Shown here in pieces: positions 48,418 through 60,000 of a stretch of DNA of 64,000 bases. The DNA lies in assembly GCA_001600415.1 (NCBI GenBank), contig BCJX01000002.1, forward strand, positions 1,868,513 through 1,932,512. The letters run 5' to 3'. The notes under the pieces are model-generated. The model made no database searches. It saw nothing but the letters and a program-made list of their open reading frames with translations, and was not told the origin of the DNA. This stretch comes from Pascua guehoae (taxonomy: Eukaryota > Basidiomycota > Tremellomycetes > Trichosporonales > Trichosporonaceae). Position numbers and translations under genes: made by a program. Position 1 is the stretch's first letter. Every line of letters begins with the position of its first letter.

Positions 48418-48863
48418 TCGGAAAATCCGAGCAAATCGTTTCCGCTGTCTGAGTAGCGTTTATACAGTAGAAGATGCGGTCGTGTTGCATATACCATTGT
48501 CGACTCATTGAGGGGAGCAAGTTGTGGCGCTTCATCGCGTGTGGAGGTGGTGCCACATTCAGGGATTGGTCCACATTCAGGGACTACATTACAAAAACGC
48601 CACAAGGAAACAAATACAAGGGGGCACCCACAAGAAGGCAACCACCTGGTGGTACTGATACTACTGGCAGGAAGAGGTGTGGGCAGGTGTGTGTGTGGGT
48701 GGGTGGGTGGGTGGTGGGGGCGGGGGATGGATTGGGTCCCGGGGGGNGGGGAGAGAGGGGTGGGGGGTACGGCCGCGAGTCCACTTGGTTCCAACGACTT
48801 TCCGCGACGCTGGAGAGTGTGTTGGCATCAACAGGACACAACCCATCTGCTGTTGCACGACTT
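48346..48863. repeat. Inverted repeat of about 75 bp enclosing the VPS1-end copy
   Basis: The left arm 48346-48420 (AAGTTGTGCAACAGCAGA ... GACACTCTCCAGCGCCGTGG) matches the reverse complement of 48791-48863 (AAGTCGTGCAACAGCAGA ... ACACTCTCCAGCGTCGCGG) at most positions. The internal 370 bases hold the VPS1 3-prime copy followed by a purine-rich GTGGG microsatellite (48680-48735, with one N). The arrangement resembles a small non-autonomous element with terminal inverted repeats carrying a captured gene fragment. No clear target-site duplication is visible at the arm ends. Confidence 0.8.
48418..48589 (+). repeat. Direct repeat copy B of the VPS1 3-prime end
   Basis: Matches 40334-40502. In its VPS1-equivalent frame it still reads [10 protein letters not shown]-stop. 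The two differences from VPS1 in this coding part (CAG/CAA and GTC/GTT) are both synonymous third-position changes. The 3-prime UTR part is more diverged. It is a fragment, not a second VPS1. Confidence 0.9.
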
Positions 48864-49144
48864 GCCAGCAGCCTGCTAGCAGTCCGAATAACCGGCCAAG
48901 GGGATGTCTGGGAAGGCTCGGTCAGATTGTTGCCGCTATCTGGTTTATACGTCCTTTTAGAAGCACCGTCTACATGTGGGTGGCTTGATGCAGCTTGAAG
49001 TTACATGTGAACATGGTAATGCATATTGCCTGGGTGCTAAAGGAGGCTGTACTTAAAAGCACATCATTTTTACATTGCAAGCACCTCTTCCAACTGGCTA
49101 TACTCTTCCGACTGGCTATACTCTTCTCATAGTCCCCTATGTCT
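48590..49144. other. Convergent intergenic interval
   Basis: Includes the GTGGG microsatellite (one N at 48727) and the right arm of the inverted repeat. No gene seen. It separates the converging ends of the 46413 gene and the RNase III-like gene. Confidence 0.5.
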
Positions 49145-50270
49145 CTACTCGTCAACGATGAAAGGGTCGGTGACCGTGCCCGAGCCGCGCAGTGGCCCCT
49201 TGCGTGCAGTGGCGGCAACGGGCTGGGCGTTGTTCGCCTTGGGTGCGAGGAGCCGAACAGGGCGGGGCCGGTAGGAGTCCAAGAGCACGCAGCGCGATGG
49301 TTGTGAGGCCACAGCACGCGCAGGTACCGGGCGGACCGGAGAAGACTCGGGTCGCTGCGACGCCGGAGTCGGGTTGGCCTTGTTGGTCTTGTCCTGGGCG
49401 ATTGGCTGGGCAGAGATCTTGGCTGCGCGACTACGGGCGTATGGCTTGGGAGCATGGCGACGCTTCGGGGCGATGTGGCGCTGTTGGATGACAGCATCTA
49501 CCCACGGCTGCGCCAACGACTGGAACCAGCGGCGAGCGATGTCGGGCCCTGATATTAACACCGAGCTCACTGTCATGACGGTTACACTCACCCAGGGCTT
49601 GCTCAGTGGCAGCCAGCACCGCCTCCATCAGATCTCCTGGGAGCTTCTGGCTGTCAGCGCTATGCTTGCACACAAACCGTACTGGAGGGATATTATCGAG
49701 CTTGCGCCTGTTCCCGGGTGCTCGACGGAGGGCTTCTGCAACGATTCCGGCCTCGATACAGATCTGGCCCAGCGTGGCATTACTGCCGCACTCCGAGACG
49801 AGGGTCTGATGTCAGTCTAAGCACCTACAGTGAGGAAGGGCATGCCGGGGAGCTCTACTCACGTGGCGCTGCAGGAGATTCATATTGAGCTGCTTGCCGA
49901 GACCAACCAGTACGCTGTGCACAATGTCGTCGCCGTCAAAGGCGAGCTGACGGTGCTCGTTGTTGCCGCGCACGTCGTATGCGAGCTCGTTAAAGCGGGG
50001 AATCCAAAGGAACGGCGCTTCCAGTGCCTGGCGCAAGAGCTCAGAGCCCACTGCGGCCGTCTCCGCCGAATACAGGCGAGGATGGGGGTTGGTGGCAGCG
50101 TGCTCCAACTCTAGCAGGAACAGAGGCGTCGATGGAGGCCAGGTCGATGGCAGATGAGCTGGTGCGTGCCGTACTTGAGGCCAATGACGGGGAAGTCGGA
50201 GGAGGCGGCGTGTCGCGCGCACCGGCCGCGGATCCTCAGCACTGCGTGGAGGCGACATACGGGGCATCAC
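49145..50270 (-). CDS. RNase III-fold protein, probably catalytically impaired
   Basis: Three exons (50270-49863, 49805-49592, 49548-49145) give about 341 aa. The middle resembles one RNase III domain. FNELAYDVRGNNEHRQLAFDGDDIVHSVLVG corresponds to the signature helix (family: E-R-L-E-F-L-G-D), TLVSECGSNATLGQICIEAGI to the LVSN-x-x-L segment, and LPGDLMEAVLAATEQALG to the second metal-binding helix (D-x-x-E-A). The second Asp of the signature and the D/E pair of the last helix are present, but the first catalytic Glu aligns with Ala (LAFDGD). The C-terminal 100 residues are basic and Pro/Ala-rich, without a visible double-stranded RNA-binding domain. The possible role is RNA binding or ribosome/mitochondrial RNA processing. 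The family call rests on motif reading only. Confidence 0.6.
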
Positions 50271-51124
50271 GACGGGGTGCGTTTGTCGCTATTGTCCGAT
50301 GAAAAGGTGATGACTTGAGCGCGCGATGAGTAGTGGAGAGTTGAGGGAAAGGGAAGAGGGGGTCGCGAAGGAGTGTGAGGGTGGTGAGAGAGGAGAAGGG
50401 GGGGAGCAGAGCAGAGGGAATGAATGAATCACTACACGAAACGAGAGAGGGAAGAGGAGGGAGAGGGAATAGAGAGGGAGGTAGGGAGGGTGATGAAAAG
50501 AAGGAAGGGAGAGGAAGGGGATAAGAAGAAGGTAAACAGAGACAAACCGAGCTGGTGACTCGTGACAACTGACTCACGGGTGGCTGGGCAGGCCATGGCG
50601 AGTGCGTGACGTGTATATGTGTGTAACCGTGCAGGGCCCCACACCCCACTTGTCTGGTGGCACTTCATATAAAGCATGTCAAGTGCAACTCGCGCCTCAC
50701 ATATTCACCGTGCAATGAGAAAAATAAGAAGAATAAAACAAGCACGGTGCTAGAGCAGAATCAGACACGCAATCAATGTCCTCTGAAATCCGCAGAGTTG
50801 CCACCCAGAAACCCATGGAATCCATGCCTACTGCACACTACACCCGTTTCTGGACCCTTTGCTGGTGCTTGTGTCCTCCCGTCTCCCCCTCCATTCCGCC
50901 GCAAAACACCACCCATACGCTCAACACCGCGGCAAACCCCATCTTTCTCTGTATGTTATAAGATCATGCAAGTAGGTCTAGTCTACAATCTAGTTCCATA
51001 TCACCCCAACCACGATCATGCTTGACCCAGCTCCCCCGCTCGCCTCTGCGCGCCGATCTACAAGCCTGCGCTCCAACACGTTTCTATCGCGTTTCTACAC
51101 GCGTCTCACGTCAATACTCGCCGC
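50271..51124. other. Promoter of the RNase III-like gene and 3-prime flank of the karyopherin gene
   Basis: The interval between two minus-strand genes. 50330-50530 is strongly purine-rich on the plus strand (GAGGGA words), hence pyrimidine-rich on the transcribed strand, a common fungal promoter/leader character. No further gene. Confidence 0.5.
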
Positions 51125-54100
51125 CTACGCGAGGAACTTTTCGAGCGAGTTCTTGGCACCTGCATCGGCCTTGTCCCAGTACGGACCAAGCCCGACCGCG
51201 CCAGCGCGCGTAAGCACGTCGACAACAAACGCGCGAAGCGGAACAGCGTAGGCCGGGTCGGCGCTCTCGAGCTCGGCGCGGCGCACACCTTCCGGAGTGT
51301 GCTCAATTTCGCCCCAGTACATCCCATTGTCGTCCTTCCAGTGGTTCACTGTGATCCTGAATGTCAGTCAGATACAGGTGACGGGCACGTACTCTGGGGC
51401 GCCGGGGTTGCCTTCAACGGGCTGGACCTCGCCAAGCACATCGAGGAACATGTTCACTGGATACTTGTCAGCACACCTCACAAAACGCACAGCAAGTACT
51501 CACGGAACTCGCCGTCAAGGCGCTCCAGGGCCTGTTGGTGGCCCGTGGTCAGGAGCGAACCCACGCCCATTGCGACGGCCTTGCGGGACCGCGCACCGCC
51601 GACGTAGTCAAAGTTGCGCCACATGGCGTCAAGGACCTCCTCGAGCAGCTTGTGGCCATCCTTGTGGGTGACACGCGCCTGCTCGGACACAAGCTGGAGG
51701 AAGATTGTGGGATCGCGCATTGCGATGCGGGCGAGAATGTCGAGGTAGGCGGCGAGGACGGTGCCAGACGCCTTGTCGTCCTCGAGCGCAGTAAGAATAT
51801 GGCTGAAGAGACCCGACTCGAGGAGCACGCCGGCAACAGCCTGCAGAGGGGCTGTGCGAACAAAGAGAGACACCGTGGCGAGAATGCGCTGCACATTCTG
51901 GTAGTTCTTGCCAGACGTCACGATAGCCTTCATGAGCGAAGCGCCAATCACTGGGCCATAGTTCTGCAGTGATCAGCGATGTTGTTCCTGACATCACAGG
52001 TACTCACCTCAACGATTCCCGCCGCATCGAGAAGAAGGTACGAGTCGAGCAGCGGCAGGAACTTGGTCAGAAGGTCCATGTTTTCGCTGATGGCCCCAAC
52101 CAGACCGGGCAAAAGGCGAACGAGACCAGTCTGCGGGGTAGGCTGGTATGGCGAAGCTGCGTTCCACAGCGCGGTCTGCCACCTGGTATGTCAGATGCTG
52201 TCTTTCAGCAAGGGATTCGCAACTCACAGAATAATCCCATCCTCCTCAAAGTAGTCCTTCGCAGGCTGCTGCAGACTCTCCTCGATAAGGGGAATAACCA
52301 GCTCCATGAGGTTGCCAGACGTCTCCTTCGCGGCCTGGTTGATTAGCACGGTAATCACCCCAGATACTCACGGCCACAATCTTAGTCGTCAGAACAACAA
52401 GGGACGCCTTGAAGAGCCATTCGCCCTCCAGACCCGTGGCGCTGTGCCAAAGGCCGGGGATGGCCTGCGCAAGGGTAGCGACGTAAGGCAGGATCTGGGA
52501 GAATGTTAGCCTCCGCACAAGCGTACTCCTGCTCGACTGACCTTGTCTTCCACACGTTCGATAATCACACCGATCGTCTCGTTCACGTAGCGCTTGCCGT
52601 CAAGGGTAGCGGCCTCACCCAGAAGCTTGATCCTGCGGTGGTTAGAATACACGACCTTGTAACCACTCACAGTTCTTCGACCGTCTTTTGGATGTACGGC
52701 ACAAAGTAGGCCACCTCGAGCTCCCATAACTGCAATGTTAACAATTGCAGCCATAACAGCAGCAAGCACACTCACGTCGACACACTCCTTGATAGCGATC
52801 GCGGCAGTGAGGTGCACAGCCATGTCGGTAGACTCGGACCGCTCCGACAGAAGGTGGATGAGGAGCTGCCAAACCGCATCGAGCTTTGCGCACTCCTCAT
52901 CCGAGCCGACCCACTGACCGACGAGCCACGCGACACGGCGCTTCAGGATACGGTGCCTGTATGGGTTAGCACAATCAGTCGCACCGAACTCACAGAGGAA
53001 GACCCTGGCCCATCCACGAGCCGATTCCATGGAGGAAGGTGTTAAAGTTGATCCCGCCGTGGGTTGCCAGCGAGCGGCTTAAGCGTCCGACAGCGCAGTA
53101 GACGGCCTCCTTGCGGAGAATGTTGGGGAGGTTGTCGGGAGAAAGTGCCTCGGCTTCGGCGAGGATCTTGAGCATCTCGGGTTCAATGGGCTTCCTGTCG
53201 GCGGGGAGATTGCGGCATGCATTGTTGAGTGCAATGAGAACACGCTCCGCGCAAGGCTGGCAGGTTAGCACGATGTGGACTGGGCGGCACCTACCCTGAA
53301 CTCGAATGCCCAAGCCTCGCCGTCAAGGTTCTCCGCAACCAGCCACTCTTCGGGCTCGTCCTCGAGGGACTCGAGGTCCGTAGAGTTAAGTGGCAGGAGC
53401 TTGTCGATTAAGAGGTGGAGGGCGGAGAGAATAAAGTCGCGGGTAAAGACTGGTGAGTTAGCAACATACTAACAAGGATAACTCACTGTCCTGGTGATCA
53501 ACGGCAAGGATGGGAAGGATGTCCTTGAAGAGGAGCATCCCGAGAAGGAGGAAGCGCTTAGGGTAGGGGTTGGAAGGTTCGTCTGCGGTGTCAGAGGTCA
53601 ATATTGCCAGACTGTGCTTACCATCATTAGAAATAGCACCATCTGTGCCGGCCATGACACCGCCCACAGCCCCCCACCACCAGCCGACACCGTTTGTCGC
53701 GCCCTCGAGACGGCAGAAGCCCTTGGCATCGAGTGCGATCATGGCACGCCACCACTTGCCAATTGCGCGGAGGTGCTTGATGAGCGAGAGGGCGAGCTTG
53801 GAGAACTCTGGTGGGGTGGGGTTCGGGACATGCTGGAGGATGCGGAGACGGTGCTCCTGGATTATGGGAGCGAAGTGCACCGAGTGCTGGAGGAGGAGGC
53901 GGATCTGATCGCGTCAGCCCAAGCCCTGCCGCTGTAGACTTACATGTTCGACGCCCTTGGCAGACTGGAGGTTCTTGGCCTTACCCCAATGCCACTGACA
54001 GAAGCGCGCGAGGATCCTGAAAGCTGGTCAGCAGATGAACATGGGGTGGCAGCTTACTTGAAGGCATAGCGACCTGCTTCGCTAATGACCCAGTCAACAT

Positions 54101-54803
54101 CCCCACTGCGCTCCTGGTTGCTCCAGATCTCGAGAATCTTGCCGATTGGGCCGACAAAGACCTCCTCGAGGCTCTGCATGACCTGGGCGCCGACTGTGAG
54201 CTTGACGCTGCGCCACTCCTTGACGAGGGCATTGATAGTCCAGATTGTGTTTAGGAGGACAGTCTGAGTCGACGAGGAAGATGCAGCAGAAGGCGACGCT
54301 TCGAGCTGGGCGATGCAGGTGAGGAGCGGGTTGAGGAGGAGCTGGGGAAGGTTGGGGAAGACCTTTGGATACTCGATGCGAGCAACAGCAACGAGGAGGC
54401 GGAGCTGGGGCCGTGCAATCTGTGGCGTGTCAGTTGACTCGACTATCGTGGACCATCATGGGCGGCTGATGACACGCCCACACATCGCCGGTCAACTCAC
54501 AGCAATGTCTTCCTCCTCGAGGAAGGTGAACAGACGCTCGCGGACCTCGGGTTTGCGCTGTTCGGGGACAAGGAGCTTGCTGCGCCACTTCTTTGGAAGC
54601 TCGCGTCCCGTGATGACCGATGCCAGCTGGCGTTCCGGTCGCGACAGGTTGCGATCGGCAGCGAGAGCCTGGAGGACGATGAAGAACTCTGGCTGCTTGA
54701 AGAGGTCGGACAGAGTCTGCTGGTCGCGCGCGTATGCCTCGTGGGAGATGGGGTTTACAACCGACCACAGGAGGTGGTTGACCTCGATGTGCGACATGAC
54801 CAT
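51125..54803 (-). CDS. Importin-beta family karyopherin, importin-11/Kap120-like
   Basis: About fourteen exons run from ATG at 54803 to TAG at 51125. The first are 54803-54501, 54419-54058 and a short exon encoding ILARFCQWHWGKAKNLQSAKGVEH. The N-terminus carries the importin-beta N-terminal segment (SDLFKQPEFFIVLQALAADRNLSRPERQLASVITG...LPKKWRSKL). HEAT-type helical pairs follow to the C-terminus. The central segment HRILKRRVAWLVGQWVG and the sequence HFAPIIQEHRLRILQH fit the importin-11/Kap120 subfamily. The C-terminus is an acidic/aromatic piece ending in KNSLEKFLA. These proteins carry cargo through nuclear pores with Ran-GTP. Subfamily assignment is by eye; another large karyopherin is possible. 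All introns are short (about 45-90 bases). Confidence 0.85.
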
Positions 54804-57009
54804 TGTGGCGGCGACGACGATGACGAACAGAGAAGCGAGAAGAATGTAACAGCCAAGGTGGCCAAAGGTGACGAAGGTGACGGGGTTGACGGTGGTGGTC
54901 ACTGCGTCGCTGCATTCGTCCTCCACACACGCGTACCGCCGCCGCCACAGACAGGATCTGCCATCCTCTCGCACCAGACCGATCCCGTGACTTTGATACT
55001 ATTGAAATTTAACCCCACGTCATTACCTTGTAAAAGTTGAATGGGCCTTGGGCAAAAAATGTTGATGTGCTGCCATGTGCCTGAAAAGAGTCGAGCTACT
55101 GTAGTCAGAGGTCGCGAGGCACGACAAACTGGCATCTCTGTGCCAAGCCATTCCGTCAGCCAATAACGGCCAGTCGGCAGTCGGCAAATGCGCCGCCGCC
55201 CCGTCTCACCCAAGAACCACACACAGACATTCGTGTCGCATGCAGGAAAAAAGAAACAAGCGACGTGCATAGAGCGATGTGTGATCGCGTGTGACAAGTG
55301 CTCGCTTTAGAACGCTGTGGTGCTAACAGTCTTAGGTGTCGACTAGGCTTTTTATTAGTCACCTGCTAGGAATGTCACTAGGCATGTTGATGCAATAATG
55401 TCTCAGTGGGATCACTCATGGAATGGACCAGGAAGAGGTGCGATGGACAGGAACCTCCCGAGACGCGTCTGAGAGACAAACCCTGCAGACGCCATCCGCC
55501 ATTAGCGTGTCCCGAAAAATCGCGTCTGTACATACATGCGTCGGGCTTTTGGGCCCGCGTTGCATCGGTGGCTGACTGTACAGAACGAAATACTTAAGCG
55601 GCGCGCGAGTGAGTGAGTGACAGAGTGAGTGCGAGGTGAGCGGACGAGGTTGATCCGTTGGATCGCTGGATTGCCAGGCGAGTTTAATTGGGGACTGCGA
55701 CACCTGGCTTGTGCGCTTGGCATTGATGCGCAGCGCCCGTCCCTGCGCCATGAGAGCGCCCCGTGAGGTCGCATGCTCGCACCCAGCATCACCTTGTGCT
55801 AAAGAACAATGGTGCATTTGCGCTCAACAAGATCAGGGAGGACATTGCGTGGCTCCAGCCACAGAACCATCTCGACGTCCGACACGGAGGTTGCGACTTG
55901 TCAATGCTCATTTCGACTGACACAAAACTCTGCAACTGCGCATCCAGCATGCCAACCGTTTGAAAGTACTAGAGTAGTAGTAGGAAAAGCGACGCTACTG
56001 GATACTGGAGGATACTCGGCCATGAGTGCCATGTGGAGCGGGGAGGCACAAAGTCACCAGGCTGCCCGAGGCCAACCTCGGTACCTCGGTCGGTCGGGTG
56101 AGTCGTGTGGTGTTACCACAGAGTAGTGGTAGTGGTGCAGTGGTGCCTGCCATCTGGCATGACGACGACGAAGTCGTCGGCGAATTGGTGCCGTACCCAA
56201 CAGGCCCGATTGTGGCGGACCTGGCGGCTGCTGGCACGCGATTGCTTGAGCGATTCAGTCGTTAGCCTCTGTCCTGAGATGCCAGAAAGGGGCGGTCAGC
56301 CAAACACACGACCTAGCCGCCCGCTGCACCAGTTGAAACCCTGTTTGGGGGTGTATCCGGGGAGAGTTGGAGGATGGTGACAGGACGATGCATTGGATGT
56401 CGTAACGGCATGCATGCGAGTGCCGTTTGTTGCACAGAGAGAGAGAGAGAGAGAGAAAGTTGGTTGTGATGAGGAGTGACATCGGCCGAGGTCGGAGTTA
56501 CAGACAAGGCCAAAGTCACCGCAATGTGGCCCTTGTAGGCGGCGGCTGTTGTGGCGGCGCGCGGAAGGGGCGGCGGCAGAGGGCGGCCAGGCGCGCCAGG
56601 GAAAGCAAAGGCCCAAGGCCTGGTTGCGAGTTGGTTGGTTTTGGCACGCGGACCCAGCCTGACTCTGTCTGACTCTGTGTGTGCAGCGTGGTTCATTTTA
56701 TCAGATAACACGGGGCGGTCCCTTCCGCACATTCACCCTCCCCCCCCCGCCCGGGTTTTGCNNNNNNNNNNNNNNNNNNNNNNNNNNNNNNNNNNNNNNN
56801 NNNNNNNNNNNNNNNNNNNNNNCCCCCCGCCCACCCATCATCCACCACCACCCAGCACCAAACTTGGGCCCAGCAACTTCCGGCCTTCTTTGCATCTTGT
56901 CGTTTTCCGATATTCATCCACACCACCTGTCCAGCGCCATCCTCTGCCAACCATTCTCCATCCACCACTCAATCGCGGCCTCTGTGCCGTGCACCCCATC
57001 CTTCCCACC
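54804..57009. other. Intergenic between karyopherin and zinc-cluster genes, with assembly gap
   Basis: About 2.2 kb of divergent promoter space for the karyopherin (leftward) and the zinc-cluster factor (rightward). It contains a GA repeat (56437-56458) and 61 N at 56762-56822. The C-rich sequence after the gap is probably the 5-prime UTR of the 57010 gene. No gene seen. Confidence 0.5.
56762..56822. other. Assembly gap (61 N)
   Basis: A run of N flanked by C-rich sequence (CCCGCCC on both sides), upstream of the zinc-cluster gene start codon. Its real length is unknown. Confidence 0.95.
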
Positions 57010-60000
57010 ATGGTGGGATCCAGCCAGTCCTCGCCCCGGCAGGTGTCCAACTCCACCCCGACATCCTCGACTCAGCGTCCCATCGTGCCCAACCTAAACA
57101 CTAATGTTCCACAACGTCGCGACTCGTATCCATCCCATCCCCCATCCGCACTGTCTCAAGTATCTTCCCCCGTCGCCACAACGAGCTCTGCTACCCTCAA
57201 ACGACCTCTCGCCCCAGCCACAGAGAGCTCCGGCAGTGGGCGACCCGCTGGGCCCGAGCGGAAGCCAAACGATGGTCGGTCTCAGAGCGTCATCGATCCA
57301 ACAACGGGCAAGAAGAAGCGTATTAGCCTCAGCTGCGCACAGTGTGAGTAGTACAACATGGCACAACGAGGCTCGACCCTGCTCTCGCTATCATCAGAGT
57401 CTTTCTTGCCCTTCCTTTGTATTCCCAAAATGGCCATGCTTGCATACTGACGCCCATCAACAGGCGCCAAAAGGAAGCAAAAGGTAAACTTCGGAAGATC
57501 GGCAAAAACGGTCCGGGCTGCTCACTGACATTTCTTTCACAGTGCAACCGAGAGTATCCATGTCAACACTGTGCGTTCTCTTGCTCTTGATGTTTTGTTT
57601 CCTGTGCTTCCATCCATCCCCATACTGACCATGCACAGGTCTTGGTGAGCACGGAGAAAAATGCGATGGCCTGCATGGCCGTCACTGGCCGGTACACTGG
57701 TAGCCAAAATGACCCTTATACTGACCCCTGGTGCAGCACGCAAAGTCCCTGAACTATGTGTGGGTATTATTCCTCATTGCTCGCCCGCACTCTATTCCTC
57801 CACTGGCCGTGTCATGCATACTGACGTCGTGTTTCCCAGGTGCCATACACACCCCAACCATCGAATGCGGGCTCTGGAGGCCTCGACCAAGCGACCACCG
57901 AGCGGATAGAACGGATGGAAAATGTTCTGTCAGTTGTCGTGCGCCACAACCCTGGTATGAGCGGGTACGACGCCATTCGCGAGTGGCATTCTTGTGAGTT
58001 CTCAAGTCCCATTCATGTCATCGTCCTCGAGGTGCTATCATCTACGCTTCGAGCGGTGGCCTTGTGACTGTTTTAATTAGGATTGTATGCTTATGCCAGC
58101 CCCGGCCTTTACGAGATTCCTCGCATCCACCCCATCCACCCCGGCATCCCCATCCAACCTTATTCCCCACCATCTCCAACATCCACCATTGCCTGCCCCG
58201 CCTCGCCCAAAGGTGATCACAGGGGGCGACCCTATTCCGCCAGAAGACATAGAGCATATGGAGCGGGGCGGCTCGTCCGAGGATGACGGCCACCGCGTGG
58301 GAAAGGGATGGCTCGGCGATCTCGAGGGGTGAGTGCAGAGCGCGACATCTTGTGATGCTGAGGCTGACGGCATTTTTTTAGTGGTGTCCCGGAGAGCGTG
58401 CGTGCACTGAACTACTGAACGACCCCCATTATGCTAACTTTGCGTGCAGATGAAGACAGAAAATGACATTCGCATGCGCCACGACTTTCACGGGACACCA
58501 GCAGAAAATCTCCAGAGACTCATTACCGATTGTGGAGTCAGCCCACACAAGGTTGGTAGTTGTACTTATTTTCTACAGCCTCTTGGGCTCTCGATTCGGC
58601 CAGGCTGACGCGCGCCAGGTCCAAGAGCTTATCCAGGAACTGCCACCAAAGCCGTTTGCCGACCGCATTGTCGACTGGTTCTTTTCGCACCTGAATCTCG
58701 TGCGGTATCCTATCGACGAGCGCCTCTTCCGAAACTGTGAGCATTAACAGAACTCGCCTCTGGCATTTCTAGGCATTGAGCAATGCATTGCTAACAAGTA
58801 GCATATGAGGACTTGTACAATCGGACCACGGCCGTTGACCCCGCCAACGTCCGTGCTCTGCCACTTGTGTTCATTGTTCTCGCGATGGCCGTCCGCCTCG
58901 CGCCATCAGAATGGGCTGGGGATGACCAGACACGCAAGATTGCCAGCTTGCGGATGTACTGGAGCTGTAAGCAAATTTATCTCGACGCGAAACGCAATCT
59001 AATGGCCAGCACGGCGAAGTATCCTGATTGCGACCGCGCTGCAGTCCGAGTCGATCGAACTGGTCGTCACGCGTCTTCTGGTGTGTAGCTCTCAACCTTG
59101 ATTCTTGCATCGGCTCTCGTTCTAATTCTCCCAGAGTGCCATGTACCTGGTCCAAATTCACGACCGCCGCTTGACAGAATGCTGGTCCCAGCTTGGCGCA
59201 TCCTTGCGCACAGCCCAGGCCATTGGGTTGCACCGCGATGGATCAAAGTTAGGACTAGAGTGAGCAATGGCCCTTCTGTCCTACAAGCCCATGACCTAAC
59301 GTTTCAGCCCATTCCAAACAGAGTATCGTCGCCGCCTGTGGAGCTACCTCTATCACGCAGACCGACTGTACAGCCTCATCCTCGGACGACCGCCAAGCAT
59401 TTCCGACAGCTACACAGATACCTTGTGAGTCGACTACCTTTGCTCTCCTTCCCTGTTACTTTATCCTGGTGACATGCTCCTTCCTTTCCTCATCATTATA
59501 TTCTCCCTCGCTACATTCCTTGTAGCTTTTTCTTCCTTTCCACCTTGTCCTCCCCTGAGACCTTCTCCTTCCTTGAGATTTTCCCCTTCCTTCTTTTCAC
59601 GTTCCTCCTTGCTACGTTCTTCCTGTTACATTATTCTTGTTACATTCGCCCTTCTCGTTATTTTGAGCTCGTCGTATCCTTCTTTAGGAAAACCGATCCT
59701 AACACACAGGCCACCATGCAACGTAGAACTCTCCGAGTACGACCTGACAAACCTCAACTCGCCGTTGCCACAACCACGGCCGCTTTCCGAGCCCACGACA
59801 GCCACCTTCCTCATCCTCCGGCGGCATCTGAGCGGTATCATCGGCCGCATTGTGCACCACTTCCAGAAGCTCAACGAGCCAGCGCAGTATGGCGACGTCC
59901 AGCGCCTGCAGGAGGAACTCGACACTTTTACCGCCGGCCTTCCACCGCATTTCCGCATGCACGACCCAGACAAGACCTTGGATAAGAGTGAGTTGCGGCT

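Noticed and set aside
48418..48589. A second VPS1 gene or full pseudogene
   Set aside because: Only the last 11 codons and 3-prime UTR are present. No GTPase or stalk sequence was found upstream.
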